Source: Pimelobacter simplex
GTDB taxonomy: Bacteria; Actinomycetota; Actinomycetes; Propionibacteriales; Nocardioidaceae
Direction of reading: 5' to 3'
DNA: 64,000 nt
NCBI RefSeq assembly: GCF_900114845.1
Contig: NZ_FOUK01000001.1
Location: 1-64,000 of the forward strand
Under the pieces are notes generated by a model, which was given only the letters and a program-made list of their open reading frames with translations, had not been told where the DNA came from and made no database searches. The position numbers were made by a program, and so were the translations under genes. Positions 16,751 through 24,879 of this stretch are shown one piece after another. Positions within the stretch are counted from its first letter, which is position 1. Every line of letters starts with the position of its first letter.

Positions 16751-17664
16751 CCACCCGGTCGTTCGCCTTCCTCGTCAACCCGAGCTCGGGCGGGGGCGCG
16801 GCGCCGCGCGTCGTCGTCCCGCTGGCCCGGGCGCTGCGCGAGGCGGGCGCCGAGGTCGAGGTCACCTACACGACCTCGGCCGCCGAGACCCCGGCCCTCG
16901 TCGAGGCCGCCGTCGCCGCGGGCGCGGTCGTGGTGTCGGTCGGCGGCGACGGGATGCTCTCGTCGGTCGCCGGCTCGGTCGCCTCCCTCGGTGGCGTGCT
17001 CGCGATGGTCCCCGCCGGGCGCGGCAACGACTTCGCCCGGATGCTCGAGATCCCCCACGACACCGCGGCCCAGGCTGCGCTCCTGCTCTCGGGCGCCGAG
17101 CGCGCCATCGACCTGCTCCGGGTGACCCAGGCCGACGGGTCGTCGTACGTCGTGGCGGGATCGGTCTACGCCGGCGTCGACGCCCGCGCTGCCGAGATCG
17201 TCGACCGCTCCCACTGGCTGCCGTCGAAGCTGCAGTACCCCTACGCCGCGGTGCGCGCCCTCGCGACGTACCGGCCCGTCGAGTGCGTGCTCGAGGTCGA
17301 CGGCGTCCGCACCGAGCACCAGGCCGCGACCGTCGTCGTCGCGAACTCGAGCTTCTACGGCAAGGGCATGGCCATCGCCCCGGCCGCCGTCGTCGACGAC
17401 GGCCTGCTCGACGTCGTCGTCATCGAGGCGGCCTCGCACCTCGACCTCATCCGCTCCCTGCCCAAGGTCTACGACGGCAGCCATGTCGCACTCGACGAGG
17501 TCACCGTCCTGACCGGCCGGCAGGTGCGGCTCTCCGGGCGGCACCGTGGGGGTGCCGCCGTACCGGTCGGCGCCGACGGGGAGGCGCTCGGTGCGCTCCC
17601 CGCCGGTGCCGACCTGCCGCTCACGGTCGAGCTGCTGCCGGGGGCGGTGCGGGTGCTGGCGTGA
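16747..17664 (+). CDS. Diacylglycerol kinase catalytic-domain lipid kinase (YegS/DgkB-like)
   Basis: 305 residues from GTG 16747, overlapping the previous stop by GTGA. N-terminal FLVNPSSGGGAAPRVV, the ATP-binding GGDGMLSSVAGS, and VPAGRGNDFARML are diagnostic of the DAGK/YegS/sphingosine-kinase family. The C-terminal half has the beta-rich FYGKGMAIAPAAVVDDGLLDVVVI segment. It should phosphorylate a lipid hydroxyl (diacylglycerol or a similar glycerolipid) at the inner membrane face. Translational coupling to the AGPS-like oxidase suggests that its substrate is produced by or related to that enzyme. Confidence 0.88.
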   Translation: MTTRSFAFLVNPSSGGGAAPRVVVPLARALREAGAEVEVTYTTSAAETPALVEAAVAAGAVVVSVGGDGMLSSVAGSVASLGGVLAMVPAGRGNDFARMLEIPHDTAAQAALLLSGAERAIDLLRVTQADGSSYVVAGSVYAGVDARAAEIVDRSHWLPSKLQYPYAAVRALATYRPVECVLEVDGVRTEHQAATVVVANSSFYGKGMAIAPAAVVDDGLLDVVVIEAASHLDLIRSLPKVYDGSHVALDEVTVLTGRQVRLSGRHRGGAAVPVGADGEALGALPAGADLPLTVELLPGAVRVLA

Positions 17665-17683
17665 GGGTGAGGGTCGTCCGGCC

Positions 17684-17723
17684 GTTCGGCAGTTTCACCG
17701 CCTAGGCGGTGAAACTGCCGAAC
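17684..17723. repeat. 40-bp perfect palindrome, copy A
   Basis: Perfectly self-complementary over 40 bp: the left arm GTTCGGCAGTTTCACCGCCT is followed by its exact reverse complement. The centre is CCTAGG. It lies 20 bases past the lipid-kinase stop. It could be a strong terminator hairpin, a REP-like element or a protein-binding site. The near-identical copy B follows after 51 bp. Confidence 0.8.
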
Positions 17724-17774
17724 TGAACGAACGAAACTGGACCTTGGCGCAGGTAGTTCGGTGTGCTTAGGGGG

Positions 17775-17800
17775 AGTTTCACCGCCTAGGCGGTGAAACT
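17775..17800. repeat. 26-bp perfect palindrome, copy B
   Basis: Repeats the inner 26 bp of copy A exactly (AGTTTCACCGCCT and its inverse), with GCC following on the right but the GGC partner missing on the left. The spacer between the copies contains a GTTCGGTGTGC word related to the arm end GTTCGGCAG. The remainder of 17801-17937 is C-rich with no open frame of note. Confidence 0.8.
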
Positions 17801-17910
17801 GCCAGCAAGCCAGCCGCGGCCGGGCGTCGTCCCCACCACCACGCCCCCGCCGGAAGAAATCTCCCCCAACCCGGAATGCCCCGCCCCCCGCACGCCTTGA
17901 GTGGTTATCG

Positions 17911-17924
17911 TTTCAAACTTGAAA
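17911..17924. promoter_or_regulatory. MarR-type operator upstream of ribA-like gene
   Basis: TTTCAA-AC-TTGAAA is a perfect 6+6 dyad in a short AT-rich patch just before the AAGGA ribosome site and the ATG at 17938. MarR proteins commonly bind such compact dyads, and a marR gene is the second gene of this operon, so autorepression is the simplest reading. Confidence 0.6.
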
Positions 17925-17937
17925 TAAAGGACCGACG

Positions 17938-18615
17938 ATGACCACTCACTGCCTCCAGCTGCGGCGGCCCGACGCCGCGCGCCTGCCGCGCGCCGAGGTG
18001 CGCACCCAGGTCGTCATCCCGCTGCGCTTCCCCGACGGGTACGCGACGACCGCGGACGTGCTCACCTTCCACCACCTCGTCGACGGCAAGGAGCACCTCT
18101 TGCTCGGCCTCGGCGACTGGCGCGCCCGGGTCGCGCAGCTGCCGCTCGGGGGCGATGCGCCGCTGGTCCGGCCGCACAGCGAGTGCCTGACCGGGGACGT
18201 GTTCGGGTCGGAGCGCTGCGACTGCGGTCCGCAGCTGCGCGAGGCGGTCGAGCGGATCACCGCCGAGGGTGGTTTCCTGCTCTACCTGCGCCAGGAGGGG
18301 CGCGGGATCGGGCTGTACGAGAAGCTCGACGCCTACGCCCTCCAGGACGCCGGCCTCGACACCTACGCCGCCAACCGTGCGCTCGGGCGCGGTGAGGACG
18401 AGCGCGACTACAGCGCCGCGGTCCAGATGCTGCTGGCCGTCGGGGCCGACCGGATCCGGCTGCTGAGCAACAACCCCGACAAGGCCGCGCAGCTCGAGGA
18501 GCACGGGGTCGCGGTCGACGAGCGGGTGCCGACCGGTGTCCACCTGTCGGCGGCCAACCGGCGCTACCTGACCGTCAAGCGTGACCACACCGCGCACACG
18601 CTGGACATCGCGTGA
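17938..18615 (+). CDS. ribA: Stand-alone GTP cyclohydrolase II
   Basis: 225 residues, only the cyclohydrolase II domain. Diagnostic motifs: HSECLTGDVFGSERCDCG with the three zinc Cys, LYLRQEGRGIGLYEKLDAYALQD with the active-site region, DERDY, and LLSNNPDKAAQLEEHGV. It opens GTP to 2,5-diamino-6-ribosylamino-pyrimidinone phosphate, first step to riboflavin or to deazaflavin/toxoflavin-like products. It lacks the fused DHBP synthase domain found in housekeeping RibBA, and no other rib gene is adjacent. Being coupled to a MarR regulator rather than a riboflavin operon, it may feed a specialised pathway (inference). Confidence 0.88.
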   Translation: MTTHCLQLRRPDAARLPRAEVRTQVVIPLRFPDGYATTADVLTFHHLVDGKEHLLLGLGDWRARVAQLPLGGDAPLVRPHSECLTGDVFGSERCDCGPQLREAVERITAEGGFLLYLRQEGRGIGLYEKLDAYALQDAGLDTYAANRALGRGEDERDYSAAVQMLLAVGADRIRLLSNNPDKAAQLEEHGVAVDERVPTGVHLSAANRRYLTVKRDHTAHTLDIA

Positions 18616-19079
18616 GCGAACCGCGGTGGCTCGACGACGACGAGCTGGCGGCCTGGCTGCCGCTGGTCCGGCTCGTGCAGGCGCTGCCGCAGGCGCTCGA
18701 CCGGGGGCTGCGCGAGGAGGCGGGCATCACGCACACCTACTACGCGATGCTCGCCAACCTGTCCGCCGCACCCGACCGCACCCTCACGATGGGCGAGCTG
18801 GCCCGGCTGACGGCGACCAGCCCGTCCCGCCTGACCCACGCGATCTCGGTGCTCGAGGGGCGTGGCTGGGTGACCCGGCGGCAGTGCCCGAACGACCGGC
18901 GCAGCCAGTTCGCGGTGCTCACCGACGAGGGCCTCGCGCTGCTCCAGCGGATCGCGCCGGCCCACCTCGCGCAGGTGCGCGAGCTCGTCTTCGACCGGCT
19001 CACCCCCGAGCAGGTGCGCAGCCTCGGCGAGATCGCCGGCGCACTGGTCGGCGGCATCGACGAGCTCGGCGAGGGCTGA
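18612..19079 (+). CDS. MarR family transcriptional regulator
   Basis: 155 residues, GTG start overlapping the ribA-like stop by GTGA. The winged HTH reads LTMGELARLTATSPSRLTHAISVLEGRGWVTR followed by the wing QCPNDRRSQFAVLTDEG, characteristic of MarR. Flanking helices provide dimerisation. It is co-translated with the GTP cyclohydrolase II gene and presumably binds the TTTCAA-AC-TTGAAA dyad at the head of this operon. Ligand unknown; phenolic or flavin-like compounds would be usual for the family. It is convergent with the pirin gene, 12 bases away. Confidence 0.88.
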   Translation: MSEPRWLDDDELAAWLPLVRLVQALPQALDRGLREEAGITHTYYAMLANLSAAPDRTLTMGELARLTATSPSRLTHAISVLEGRGWVTRRQCPNDRRSQFAVLTDEGLALLQRIAPAHLAQVRELVFDRLTPEQVRSLGEIAGALVGGIDELGEG

Positions 19080-19091
19080 GCCGGCGGTCGC

Positions 19092-19787
19092 TCAGGCGAA
19101 GGTCCAGACCAGCAGCTCGGTCGGCACGGCAGCGGTGACGTCGTGCGCGCCCTCGTCGGTCATGCAGAAGGCGTCGCCCGCCGCGAGCGGCTCGGCCAGC
19201 GACGAGCGCAGCAGCGCGCCGGTGGTGACGAAGGCGTGCATCCGCGCGGCAGCCGGCAGGGTGACGGTCTCGCCCGCCGCCAGCCGGACGACGTCCAGCG
19301 CCGCGCCGCGCACGCCGACCGCGAGCGGGCCGCCGTCCCCGACGAGCCGGACCGGTCCGGCACCGGGCGCGGCGTCGACCGTCGCGCGGCGGTAGCGGGG
19401 TGGTGCGTCGGCCGCGTCGGGGTCCGGCGTCAGCCACACCTGGACGAAGCGGGCAGGGCCGTCGGCGCTCGCGATCTCGGAGTGCCGGGTGCCGCTGCCG
19501 GCCGACAGCACGCCGCACGCGCCGGCCCCGAGCGTCTCGTCGGTCCCCGTCGCGTCGCGGTGCACGAGCGCGCCGGAGACCACCCAGGTGACGATCTCGA
19601 GCGTCTCGTGGGGGTGCTCCTCGAACCCGGTCCCCGGGCCCAGCACGTGGTCGTCGTGGCACACCATCGGCCCGAACGAGAGCCGTTCGGGGTCGTAGTG
19701 GGCCCCGAACGAGAACCCGTGCTGGCTGAGCCGGCCCGGGGCGCGTTCGAGGAACCTGGCCGAACCTCTGCGGATCTCCACACTCAC
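19092..19787 (-). CDS. Pirin family bicupin protein
   Basis: 231 residues from GTG 19787 (SVEIRRGSARF); a longer in-frame start at 19823 would cut into the divergent gene's leader. The N-terminal cupin has the pirin metal motif in GTGFEEHPHETLEIVTWV and a further His in SGTRHSEIASADGPARFVQVW. The C-terminal cupin (MHAFVTTGALL onwards) is less conserved, as usual. Pirins bind Fe and some act as quercetinases; the physiological role is often unclear. The gene is divergent from the glucosidase with only about 50 bases between starts, so their promoters overlap. Confidence 0.85.
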   Translation of the reverse strand: MSVEIRRGSARFLERAPGRLSQHGFSFGAHYDPERLSFGPMVCHDDHVLGPGTGFEEHPHETLEIVTWVVSGALVHRDATGTDETLGAGACGVLSAGSGTRHSEIASADGPARFVQVWLTPDPDAADAPPRYRRATVDAAPGAGPVRLVGDGGPLAVGVRGAALDVVRLAAGETVTLPAAARMHAFVTTGALLRSSLAEPLAAGDAFCMTDEGAHDVTAAVPTELLVWTFA

Positions 19788-19837
19788 GTGGCAGATTGTG
19801 CCGGTGTCAGCGGACTGCGGCATGCGAGGGTGAGCCT

Positions 19838-21196
19838 GTGGGAGACAGGGTGGGAGATCTCGCTGGTCGGTTCCCGGCCGGATTCCGGTTCGGGACCAGC
19901 ACGGCGGCGTACCAGATCGAGGGCGCGGCGGACGAGGACGGCCGCGGCCGCTCCATCTGGGACACCTTCACGGCGGAGCCCGGTCGCATCGTCGACGGCT
20001 CGAGCGGCGCGGTCGCGTGCGACCACTACCACCGCTGGCCCGAGGACGTGGAGCTCATGAGGCGCCTCGGTGCGCCCGGCTACCGCTTCTCGATCGCCTG
20101 GCCGCGGATCCAGCCGACCGGCCGCGGCGCGGTCAACCAGGCCGGCCTCGACTACTACGACCGGCTGGTCGACGGGCTGCTCGCCGCCGGCATCGAGCCG
20201 ATGGCCACGCTCTACCACTGGGACCTGCCCCAGTCCCTCGAGGACGACGGCGGCTGGCTCAACCGCGCCACGATCGACCGCTTCGCCGACTACACCGCCA
20301 TCGTCGGCGAGCGCCTCGCCGACCGGGTCGTCGACTGGGTGCCGGTCAACGAGCCGAGCGTCGTCACCCTGATGGGGTACGCCGTCCCGTTCCACGCGCC
20401 CGGCCGCTCGCTGATGTTCGACGCGCTCCCGGTCGGCCACCACCTGCTCGTCGCCCACGGCCGCGCCGCGATCGCGCTGCGTGCGGCCGGTGCGACGAGC
20501 GTCGGCTGCGCCAACAACCACGCGCCCATCTGGCCGGCCAGCGACGACCCCGCCGATGTCGGCGCCGCCAAGCTGTTCGACGCGCTCTGGAACGGCCACT
20601 ACCTCGAGGGCATGCTGCTGGGCCGCTACTCCGACGACCTGATGATGCTGCTCGAGCAGCACGTGCGCGACGGCGACTTCGCCACCATGCGCCAGCCCCT
20701 CGACTTCTACGGCGTCAACTACTACAACCCGATGCGGATCGCCGCCGCCGACGAGAACGCCGAGCTGCCCTTCGAGTTCCGCGAGGTGCTCGGCTACCCG
20801 GTGACCGACTTCGGCTGGCCCGTGGTCCCCGACGCCCTGCGCGAGTGGCTGATCATGTTCCGCGCCCGCTTCCGCGCCGCCGTCCCGCCGATCGTGATCA
20901 CCGAGTCCGGCTGCTCCTACGCCGTCGGACCCGACGAGCACGGCGTCGTCGACGACCACCAGCGGGTCGACTACCACGCGCTCCACCTGACCGCGGTGGC
21001 CGAGGCGATCGAGCGCGGGGTCGACGTCCGCGGCTACTACGCGTGGTCGCTCATCGACAACTTCGAGTGGTCCGAGGGCTACACGCAGCGGTTCGGCCTC
21101 GTCCACGTCGACTACGAGACGCAGAAGCGCACGCCCAAGCGGTCCTTCAGCTGGTACGCCGACCTGGTCGCCGAGCACGCCCGGCTCACGACCTGA
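19838..21196 (+). CDS. Glycoside hydrolase family 1 beta-glucosidase
   Basis: 452 residues, the normal length of GH1 enzymes. FPAGFRFGTSTAAYQIEGA opens the barrel, YHWDLPQSLEDDGGW follows, the acid/base Glu is E172 in VNEPS, and the nucleophile is E356 in ITESG (Asn of the usual ITENG is Ser here). WSLIDNFEWSEGYTQRFGLVHVDY closes the active site. It has no signal peptide, so it cleaves imported beta-glucosides in the cytoplasm. GTG 19838 is chosen for its GAGGG ribosome site 7 bases upstream. The stop overlaps the convergent gene by 11 bases. Confidence 0.93.
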   Translation: MGDRVGDLAGRFPAGFRFGTSTAAYQIEGAADEDGRGRSIWDTFTAEPGRIVDGSSGAVACDHYHRWPEDVELMRRLGAPGYRFSIAWPRIQPTGRGAVNQAGLDYYDRLVDGLLAAGIEPMATLYHWDLPQSLEDDGGWLNRATIDRFADYTAIVGERLADRVVDWVPVNEPSVVTLMGYAVPFHAPGRSLMFDALPVGHHLLVAHGRAAIALRAAGATSVGCANNHAPIWPASDDPADVGAAKLFDALWNGHYLEGMLLGRYSDDLMMLLEQHVRDGDFATMRQPLDFYGVNYYNPMRIAAADENAELPFEFREVLGYPVTDFGWPVVPDALREWLIMFRARFRAAVPPIVITESGCSYAVGPDEHGVVDDHQRVDYHALHLTAVAEAIERGVDVRGYYAWSLIDNFEWSEGYTQRFGLVHVDYETQKRTPKRSFSWYADLVAEHARLTT

Positions 21197-22715
21197 GCGC
21201 AGCCGTCCCCACCCCGCGGTGCAGCTCCCGCGCCCGGGTCGACGCCGTGATGCTGCGCTCGCGGTGCTGGTCGAGGGTGACCCGCTCCTGGGCGATCCGG
21301 CGCTCGGTCGCGGCGATCGTGGAGGTCCGGTTCTCGGCCAGCGCGCGCCGCTTGAGCAGCGCGGTGCCCACCAGTGCCCCACCGCCCACGAGGGCGGCCG
21401 CGGCGAGCACGAACCAGCCGCCGGCCACGAAGCCCAGCCCGGCGAGCACCACGGCGAGCGCCAGGAGGGCCCCGCCGCCGGGCAGCAGCCGCCGGTCGAC
21501 GGGGTAGCGCCGCTCGAGCGCGGCACCCACGCGGGCCTGCCAGTCGCCGGCCACGCCGTCCCGGGTGACGGTGAGGACCTCGCCGGCGACCTCGACGGTC
21601 CGCGTCTCCGGGGGCGGGACGGCGGCCTGCGCGGCCAGCTCGTCCCCGATCGCCCCGAGCGTGGGCGCGAGCACCTGCTGGGCGAGGGTGTGGCGCGGGC
21701 TGCCGGCCGGCTGGGCCAGGTCGTCGAGCAGCAGCCGGACGACGTCGCCGGCGGTGCCGGACCACGCCGGGGCCAGCGAGGCGGTGCGCTCGTCGATGAA
21801 GCCCAGGTCGGCGCGGACGGTCGCCATCCGGTCGAGGATCTCGGCCTCGCCGGGGGAGCCCTCGTCGACCAGCGAGCGCACGCAGTCGGCCAGGGGGTCC
21901 TCGGCGGGCTCGTCGGCCTGGTTGTCGGTCTGGTCGCCAATCGGGTCGCCGGTCGGGGCCTGCGCCGTCGCGCCACCGGTCTGCAGCACCTGCTGGAGCG
22001 CCGCGAGCTGGGCCGTGGCGCGCTCGACGGCGAGGTGGCGGCTGTCGGGCGGGGCGATCTCCTCGAGCCACGCGGCGACCTCGTCGAGCCCGGCGCTGCC
22101 CGTTGCGGCGACCTGGGTGCGCAGCGCGGTCACGAGAGCGTCGCCGTCGGGCGCCACCCGGCCGTCGGCGACGGCGAGCCAGACCTGCCGCTGGGCGTGG
22201 CTGACCTCGGGCCGGTCGGGCAGCACCCGGGTCAGGTCCTGCCCGCCGGTCCAGCGCGGGTCGCGGGTGAGGGCGCCGAGGAGGGTGAGCAGGAGGGTGG
22301 TCCGGCGCGGGTCGCGGTGGGTGGCCTCGGCCAAGAGCTCGGGTCCGCCGGGCTCGCCCTGCGCGATCCGGACGATGCCGCGCGCGGCGGGCGCCAGCCA
22401 GTAGCCGGGGACGTCGTCGGGCTCGGCCGACCCGCGCAGCGCCGCCGTCCCGGTGGCGACCACGGTCGAGACCACCTCGCGGGCGTAGCGCCGGCAGGCG
22501 GCCGCGTCGGCGTACTGGCCGAGCTCGGCGCGGATGTCCTCGTGCTCGACGAGCGCCACGAAGGCGCGGGTGAGCCGGTCGATCTGGCCCTGGAGGTTGC
22601 CCTGCTGGGTCCGCATCTGGTCGGCGAGCCGGCTGCGTGCGCTGCGCTCGGCAGCCAGCTGTGCCTCGGTCTCCTCGAGACGCCGGTTCTGCTTCCAGTC
22701 GGTCCAGTCGCTCAC
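21186..22715 (-). CDS. Unknown protein: N-terminal coiled coil, C-terminal membrane hairpin
   Basis: 509 residues from GTG 22715, with AAGGA 7 bases upstream. I recognise no family. Residues 8-45 form a likely coiled coil (KQNRRLEETEAQLAAERSAR and on); about 45-330 are helical and hydrophilic with Asp/Gln-rich linkers (DPIGDQTDNQADEPAEDP near 260). Near residue 425 begin two adjacent hydrophobic segments (ALLALAVVLAGLGFVAGGWF and FVLAAAALVGGGALVGTALL) forming a hairpin, followed by a basic helical tail. This could be a peripheral scaffold anchored from the cytoplasm. It is divergent from the quinone reductase and overlaps the glucosidase stop. Confidence 0.6.
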   Translation of the reverse strand: MSDWTDWKQNRRLEETEAQLAAERSARSRLADQMRTQQGNLQGQIDRLTRAFVALVEHEDIRAELGQYADAAACRRYAREVVSTVVATGTAALRGSAEPDDVPGYWLAPAARGIVRIAQGEPGGPELLAEATHRDPRRTTLLLTLLGALTRDPRWTGGQDLTRVLPDRPEVSHAQRQVWLAVADGRVAPDGDALVTALRTQVAATGSAGLDEVAAWLEEIAPPDSRHLAVERATAQLAALQQVLQTGGATAQAPTGDPIGDQTDNQADEPAEDPLADCVRSLVDEGSPGEAEILDRMATVRADLGFIDERTASLAPAWSGTAGDVVRLLLDDLAQPAGSPRHTLAQQVLAPTLGAIGDELAAQAAVPPPETRTVEVAGEVLTVTRDGVAGDWQARVGAALERRYPVDRRLLPGGGALLALAVVLAGLGFVAGGWFVLAAAALVGGGALVGTALLKRRALAENRTSTIAATERRIAQERVTLDQHRERSITASTRARELHRGVGTAALRS

Positions 22716-22773
22716 GGCTGGTTCCTTGCCCTCGCCGGCGCCGGGCGAAACGGACGGGCGTAGCCTGCCCGCC

Positions 22774-23736
22774 ATGCGCGCAGTCCAGGTCGTCACCACC
22801 ACCGGTCCCGCCGACATCGTCGTCCAGGAGGTGCCGGACCCGACGCCGGGCCCCGAGGAGGTCCTCGTCGAGGTGCACGCGGTCGGCGTCTCGTTCCCCG
22901 ACCTGCTGCTGAGCCGCGGCGAGTACCAGCTGCGCCCCGACCCGCCGTTCACGCTCGGCGTCGACTACGCCGGCGTCGTCGTGTCGGGTCCCGGCTTCGA
23001 GCCGGGCCAGCGGGTCGCCGGCGTCGGCGGGTACGGCGGCGCGGCCGAGCTGGTCGCCGGCCACCGCGACTCCGTGTTCGCGCTGCCCGACTCGATCACC
23101 TTCGAGGAGGCCGTCGCCCTCCCGATGAACTACCTCACCGCGTTGTTCGCCCTCGACGAGCGCGGCGGCGTCCGCCCGGGCGAGACGGTGCTCGTCCACG
23201 GCGCCGCCGGCGGCGTCGGCACCGCCACCCTGCAGGTCGCGCGCGGCCTCGGTGCTCGCACCATCGCGGTGGTCAGCACCGACGAGAAGGCCGCCTTCGC
23301 GAAGGCCGCCGGTGCGGACGAGACCGTGCTCTTCGACGGCTTCAAGGACGCCGTCGCCGGGCTCACCGGCGGCAAGGGCGTCGACGTCGTGCTCGACGTC
23401 GTCGGCGGCTCGGCCTTCACCGACTCGCTGCGCAGCCTCGCCCCGCAGGGCCGGCTCCTGGTGGTGGGCTTCGCGGCCGGTGAGGGCATTCCCGAGGTCA
23501 AGGTCAACCGGCTGCTGCTCAACAACATCGACGTGCGCGGGGTCGGCTGGGGCGCCTACGCCTTCGTCCGGCCCGGCTACCTGCAGGAGCAGTGGACCCA
23601 GCTCGTCCCGATGATCGAGTCGGGCGCGGTCAAGCCGCCGGTCGGCAAGGTCTACCCGCTCGAGGAGTTCGGCCAGGCGCTGCTCGACATGGACGCCCGC
23701 GCCGCGCTCGGCAAGCTCGTCGTCAGCGTGCGCTGA
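22774..23736 (+). CDS. NADPH:quinone oxidoreductase, zinc-less MDR family
   Basis: 320 residues. The GroES-like N-terminal half includes VEVHAVGVSFPDLLLSRG and PFTLGVDYAGVV; the cofactor site is VLVHGAAGGVGTATLQVARGLGA, the typical AAxGGVG of quinone reductase-type medium-chain dehydrogenases. The catalytic zinc Cys/His are absent, as expected. It should reduce quinones or enones with NADPH in the cytoplasm. TAGCCT lies 7 bases before the ATG at 22774, so a leaderless mRNA is likely. It is divergent from the unknown coiled-coil protein and convergent with the first CAP gene. Confidence 0.88.
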   Translation: MRAVQVVTTTGPADIVVQEVPDPTPGPEEVLVEVHAVGVSFPDLLLSRGEYQLRPDPPFTLGVDYAGVVVSGPGFEPGQRVAGVGGYGGAAELVAGHRDSVFALPDSITFEEAVALPMNYLTALFALDERGGVRPGETVLVHGAAGGVGTATLQVARGLGARTIAVVSTDEKAAFAKAAGADETVLFDGFKDAVAGLTGGKGVDVVLDVVGGSAFTDSLRSLAPQGRLLVVGFAAGEGIPEVKVNRLLLNNIDVRGVGWGAYAFVRPGYLQEQWTQLVPMIESGAVKPPVGKVYPLEEFGQALLDMDARAALGKLVVSVR

Positions 23737-23757
23737 GCCGCGCCTCGCCGTCCCCGG

Positions 23758-24246
23758 TCAGCGGACCAGGTCGATCGTCCACCAGCGCTGACCGGGGCCG
23801 CTCTCGACGACGCCCACGCCCAGCAGGCGGAACCGGCAGTCGAGCAGCAGCCGGCGGTGCGGCGGGCTGCCGAGCCACATCCGCAGGGTGCGCTGGGCGC
23901 TCATCGGGCCGGCCGCGATGACCTCGCCCATCCGGCGGCTGCCCGGGTAGCCGGCGTTCGCGAGGCGGGTGCCGAGGGCTGCCTCGCCGGGGAGCTGGTG
24001 GCTCAGCCGGCGGTGCCGGGCCATCAGGGCACTGTGCGCGCGGGCGGACCCGTGCAGGGCGGCCTGGTGCTTGAGGGGACGGCAGCCCTGGCGGCTCCGC
24101 GCGCGGTTCACGTGGGCGGCGAGGCGCTGCTCGAGCGGGCTTGCCGCGGTCGCGGACGGACCGGCGTCGGCGGGGTGCGCCGGGAGGGTGGGGACCAGGA
24201 GCAGGGCCGCGGCGAGCGCGGTCGGGAGCAGGGCGGCGAGACGCAC
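23758..24246 (-). CDS. Secreted CAP/SCP-domain protein, paralogue 1
   Basis: 162 residues from GTG 24246. A signal peptide (VRLAALLPTALAAALLLVPT, cleavage near PADA) is followed by a CAP domain of the bacterial SCP-like type: LEQRLAAHVNRARSRQGCRPL, HSALMARHRRLSH, then GEVIAAGP, WLGSPPHRRLLLDC and the closing GVGVVESGPGQRWWTIDLVR. The usual AEN before the second half is GEV here, keeping Glu. Extracellular; bacterial CAP functions are poorly known. It is the last of three tandem paralogues on this strand, 44 bases after paralogue 2. Confidence 0.82.
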   Translation of the reverse strand: MRLAALLPTALAAALLLVPTLPAHPADAGPSATAASPLEQRLAAHVNRARSRQGCRPLKHQAALHGSARAHSALMARHRRLSHQLPGEAALGTRLANAGYPGSRRMGEVIAAGPMSAQRTLRMWLGSPPHRRLLLDCRFRLLGVGVVESGPGQRWWTIDLVR

Positions 24247-24290
24247 GGCTGCATCATGGCGGTCCGGCGCGGCGCGCGACACCCCCTGGC

Positions 24291-24821
24291 TCACCGGCGG
24301 CCGAAGTCCTGGGTCCACCAGAGCTGACCCGAGCCGGCGCGCACCACGCCCACCCCGACCTCCCGCAGCCGGCAGTCGAGGAGGTTGCGCCGGTGCCCGG
24401 CGCTTCGCATCCACGCCCGGACGACGCTGCGCGGGCTCACGAATCCCGCGCCGAGGTTCTCCGCGAGCCGGCGCCACGGCGTGTAGCCGGCCTGGACGAC
24501 CCGCCGGACCAGGCCCAGCTCACCGGGCAGCTCGTGGGCCATCGTCGTCGCCCGCGCCATCGCGCCGCTGTGCGAGCGCGCGGCGGCCTGGAGGGGCAGG
24601 CTCAGCCGCAGCGGCCGGCAGCCGGCGCGCTCCCGGCGACGGTTGGTCAGCGTGATCACCCGCGCCTCGAACGACGTGTCCACGGCGTACCCCCGGCCGG
24701 AGGGGGACGCCGGCGCCGCCGGCGCCGTGCCCGTGCTCCCCGCGGCGAGCCAGGGCGTGGCGAGGACGGTGAGCAGGCTGAGGACCCCGGCCAGGAGTCC
24801 CGTGGAGCGGCGGCGCGGCAT
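24291..24821 (-). CDS. Secreted CAP/SCP-domain protein, paralogue 2
   Basis: 176 residues from ATG 24821, preceded by GAGGA at a good distance. Signal peptide STGLLAGVLSLLTVLATPWLA, then the CAP domain: ARVITLTNRRRERAGCRPLR, HSGAMARATTMAHELPGELG, LAENLGAGFVSPRSVVRAWM, SAGHRRNLLDCRLREVGVGVV and WWTQDFGRR at the end. All CAP pocket residues (His, Glu, Glu, His) appear present. It shares the two Cys (GC.PL and LDC) with its neighbours, probably a disulfide. Middle member of the three-gene array. The promoter region upstream holds a 16-bp palindrome. Confidence 0.85.
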   Translation of the reverse strand: MPRRRSTGLLAGVLSLLTVLATPWLAAGSTGTAPAAPASPSGRGYAVDTSFEARVITLTNRRRERAGCRPLRLSLPLQAAARSHSGAMARATTMAHELPGELGLVRRVVQAGYTPWRRLAENLGAGFVSPRSVVRAWMRSAGHRRNLLDCRLREVGVGVVRAGSGQLWWTQDFGRR

Positions 24822-24879
24822 GCGGAAATCCTCGGATCTCACCCCACCCGCGCGCCTCGGCGCTCCGGGCGGCGTCCGG

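Noticed and set aside
17684..17800. Considered as a CRISPR or transposon end pair
   Set aside because: Only two units, each a palindrome, with no spacer regularity, no cas gene, no transposase and no target-site duplication visible.
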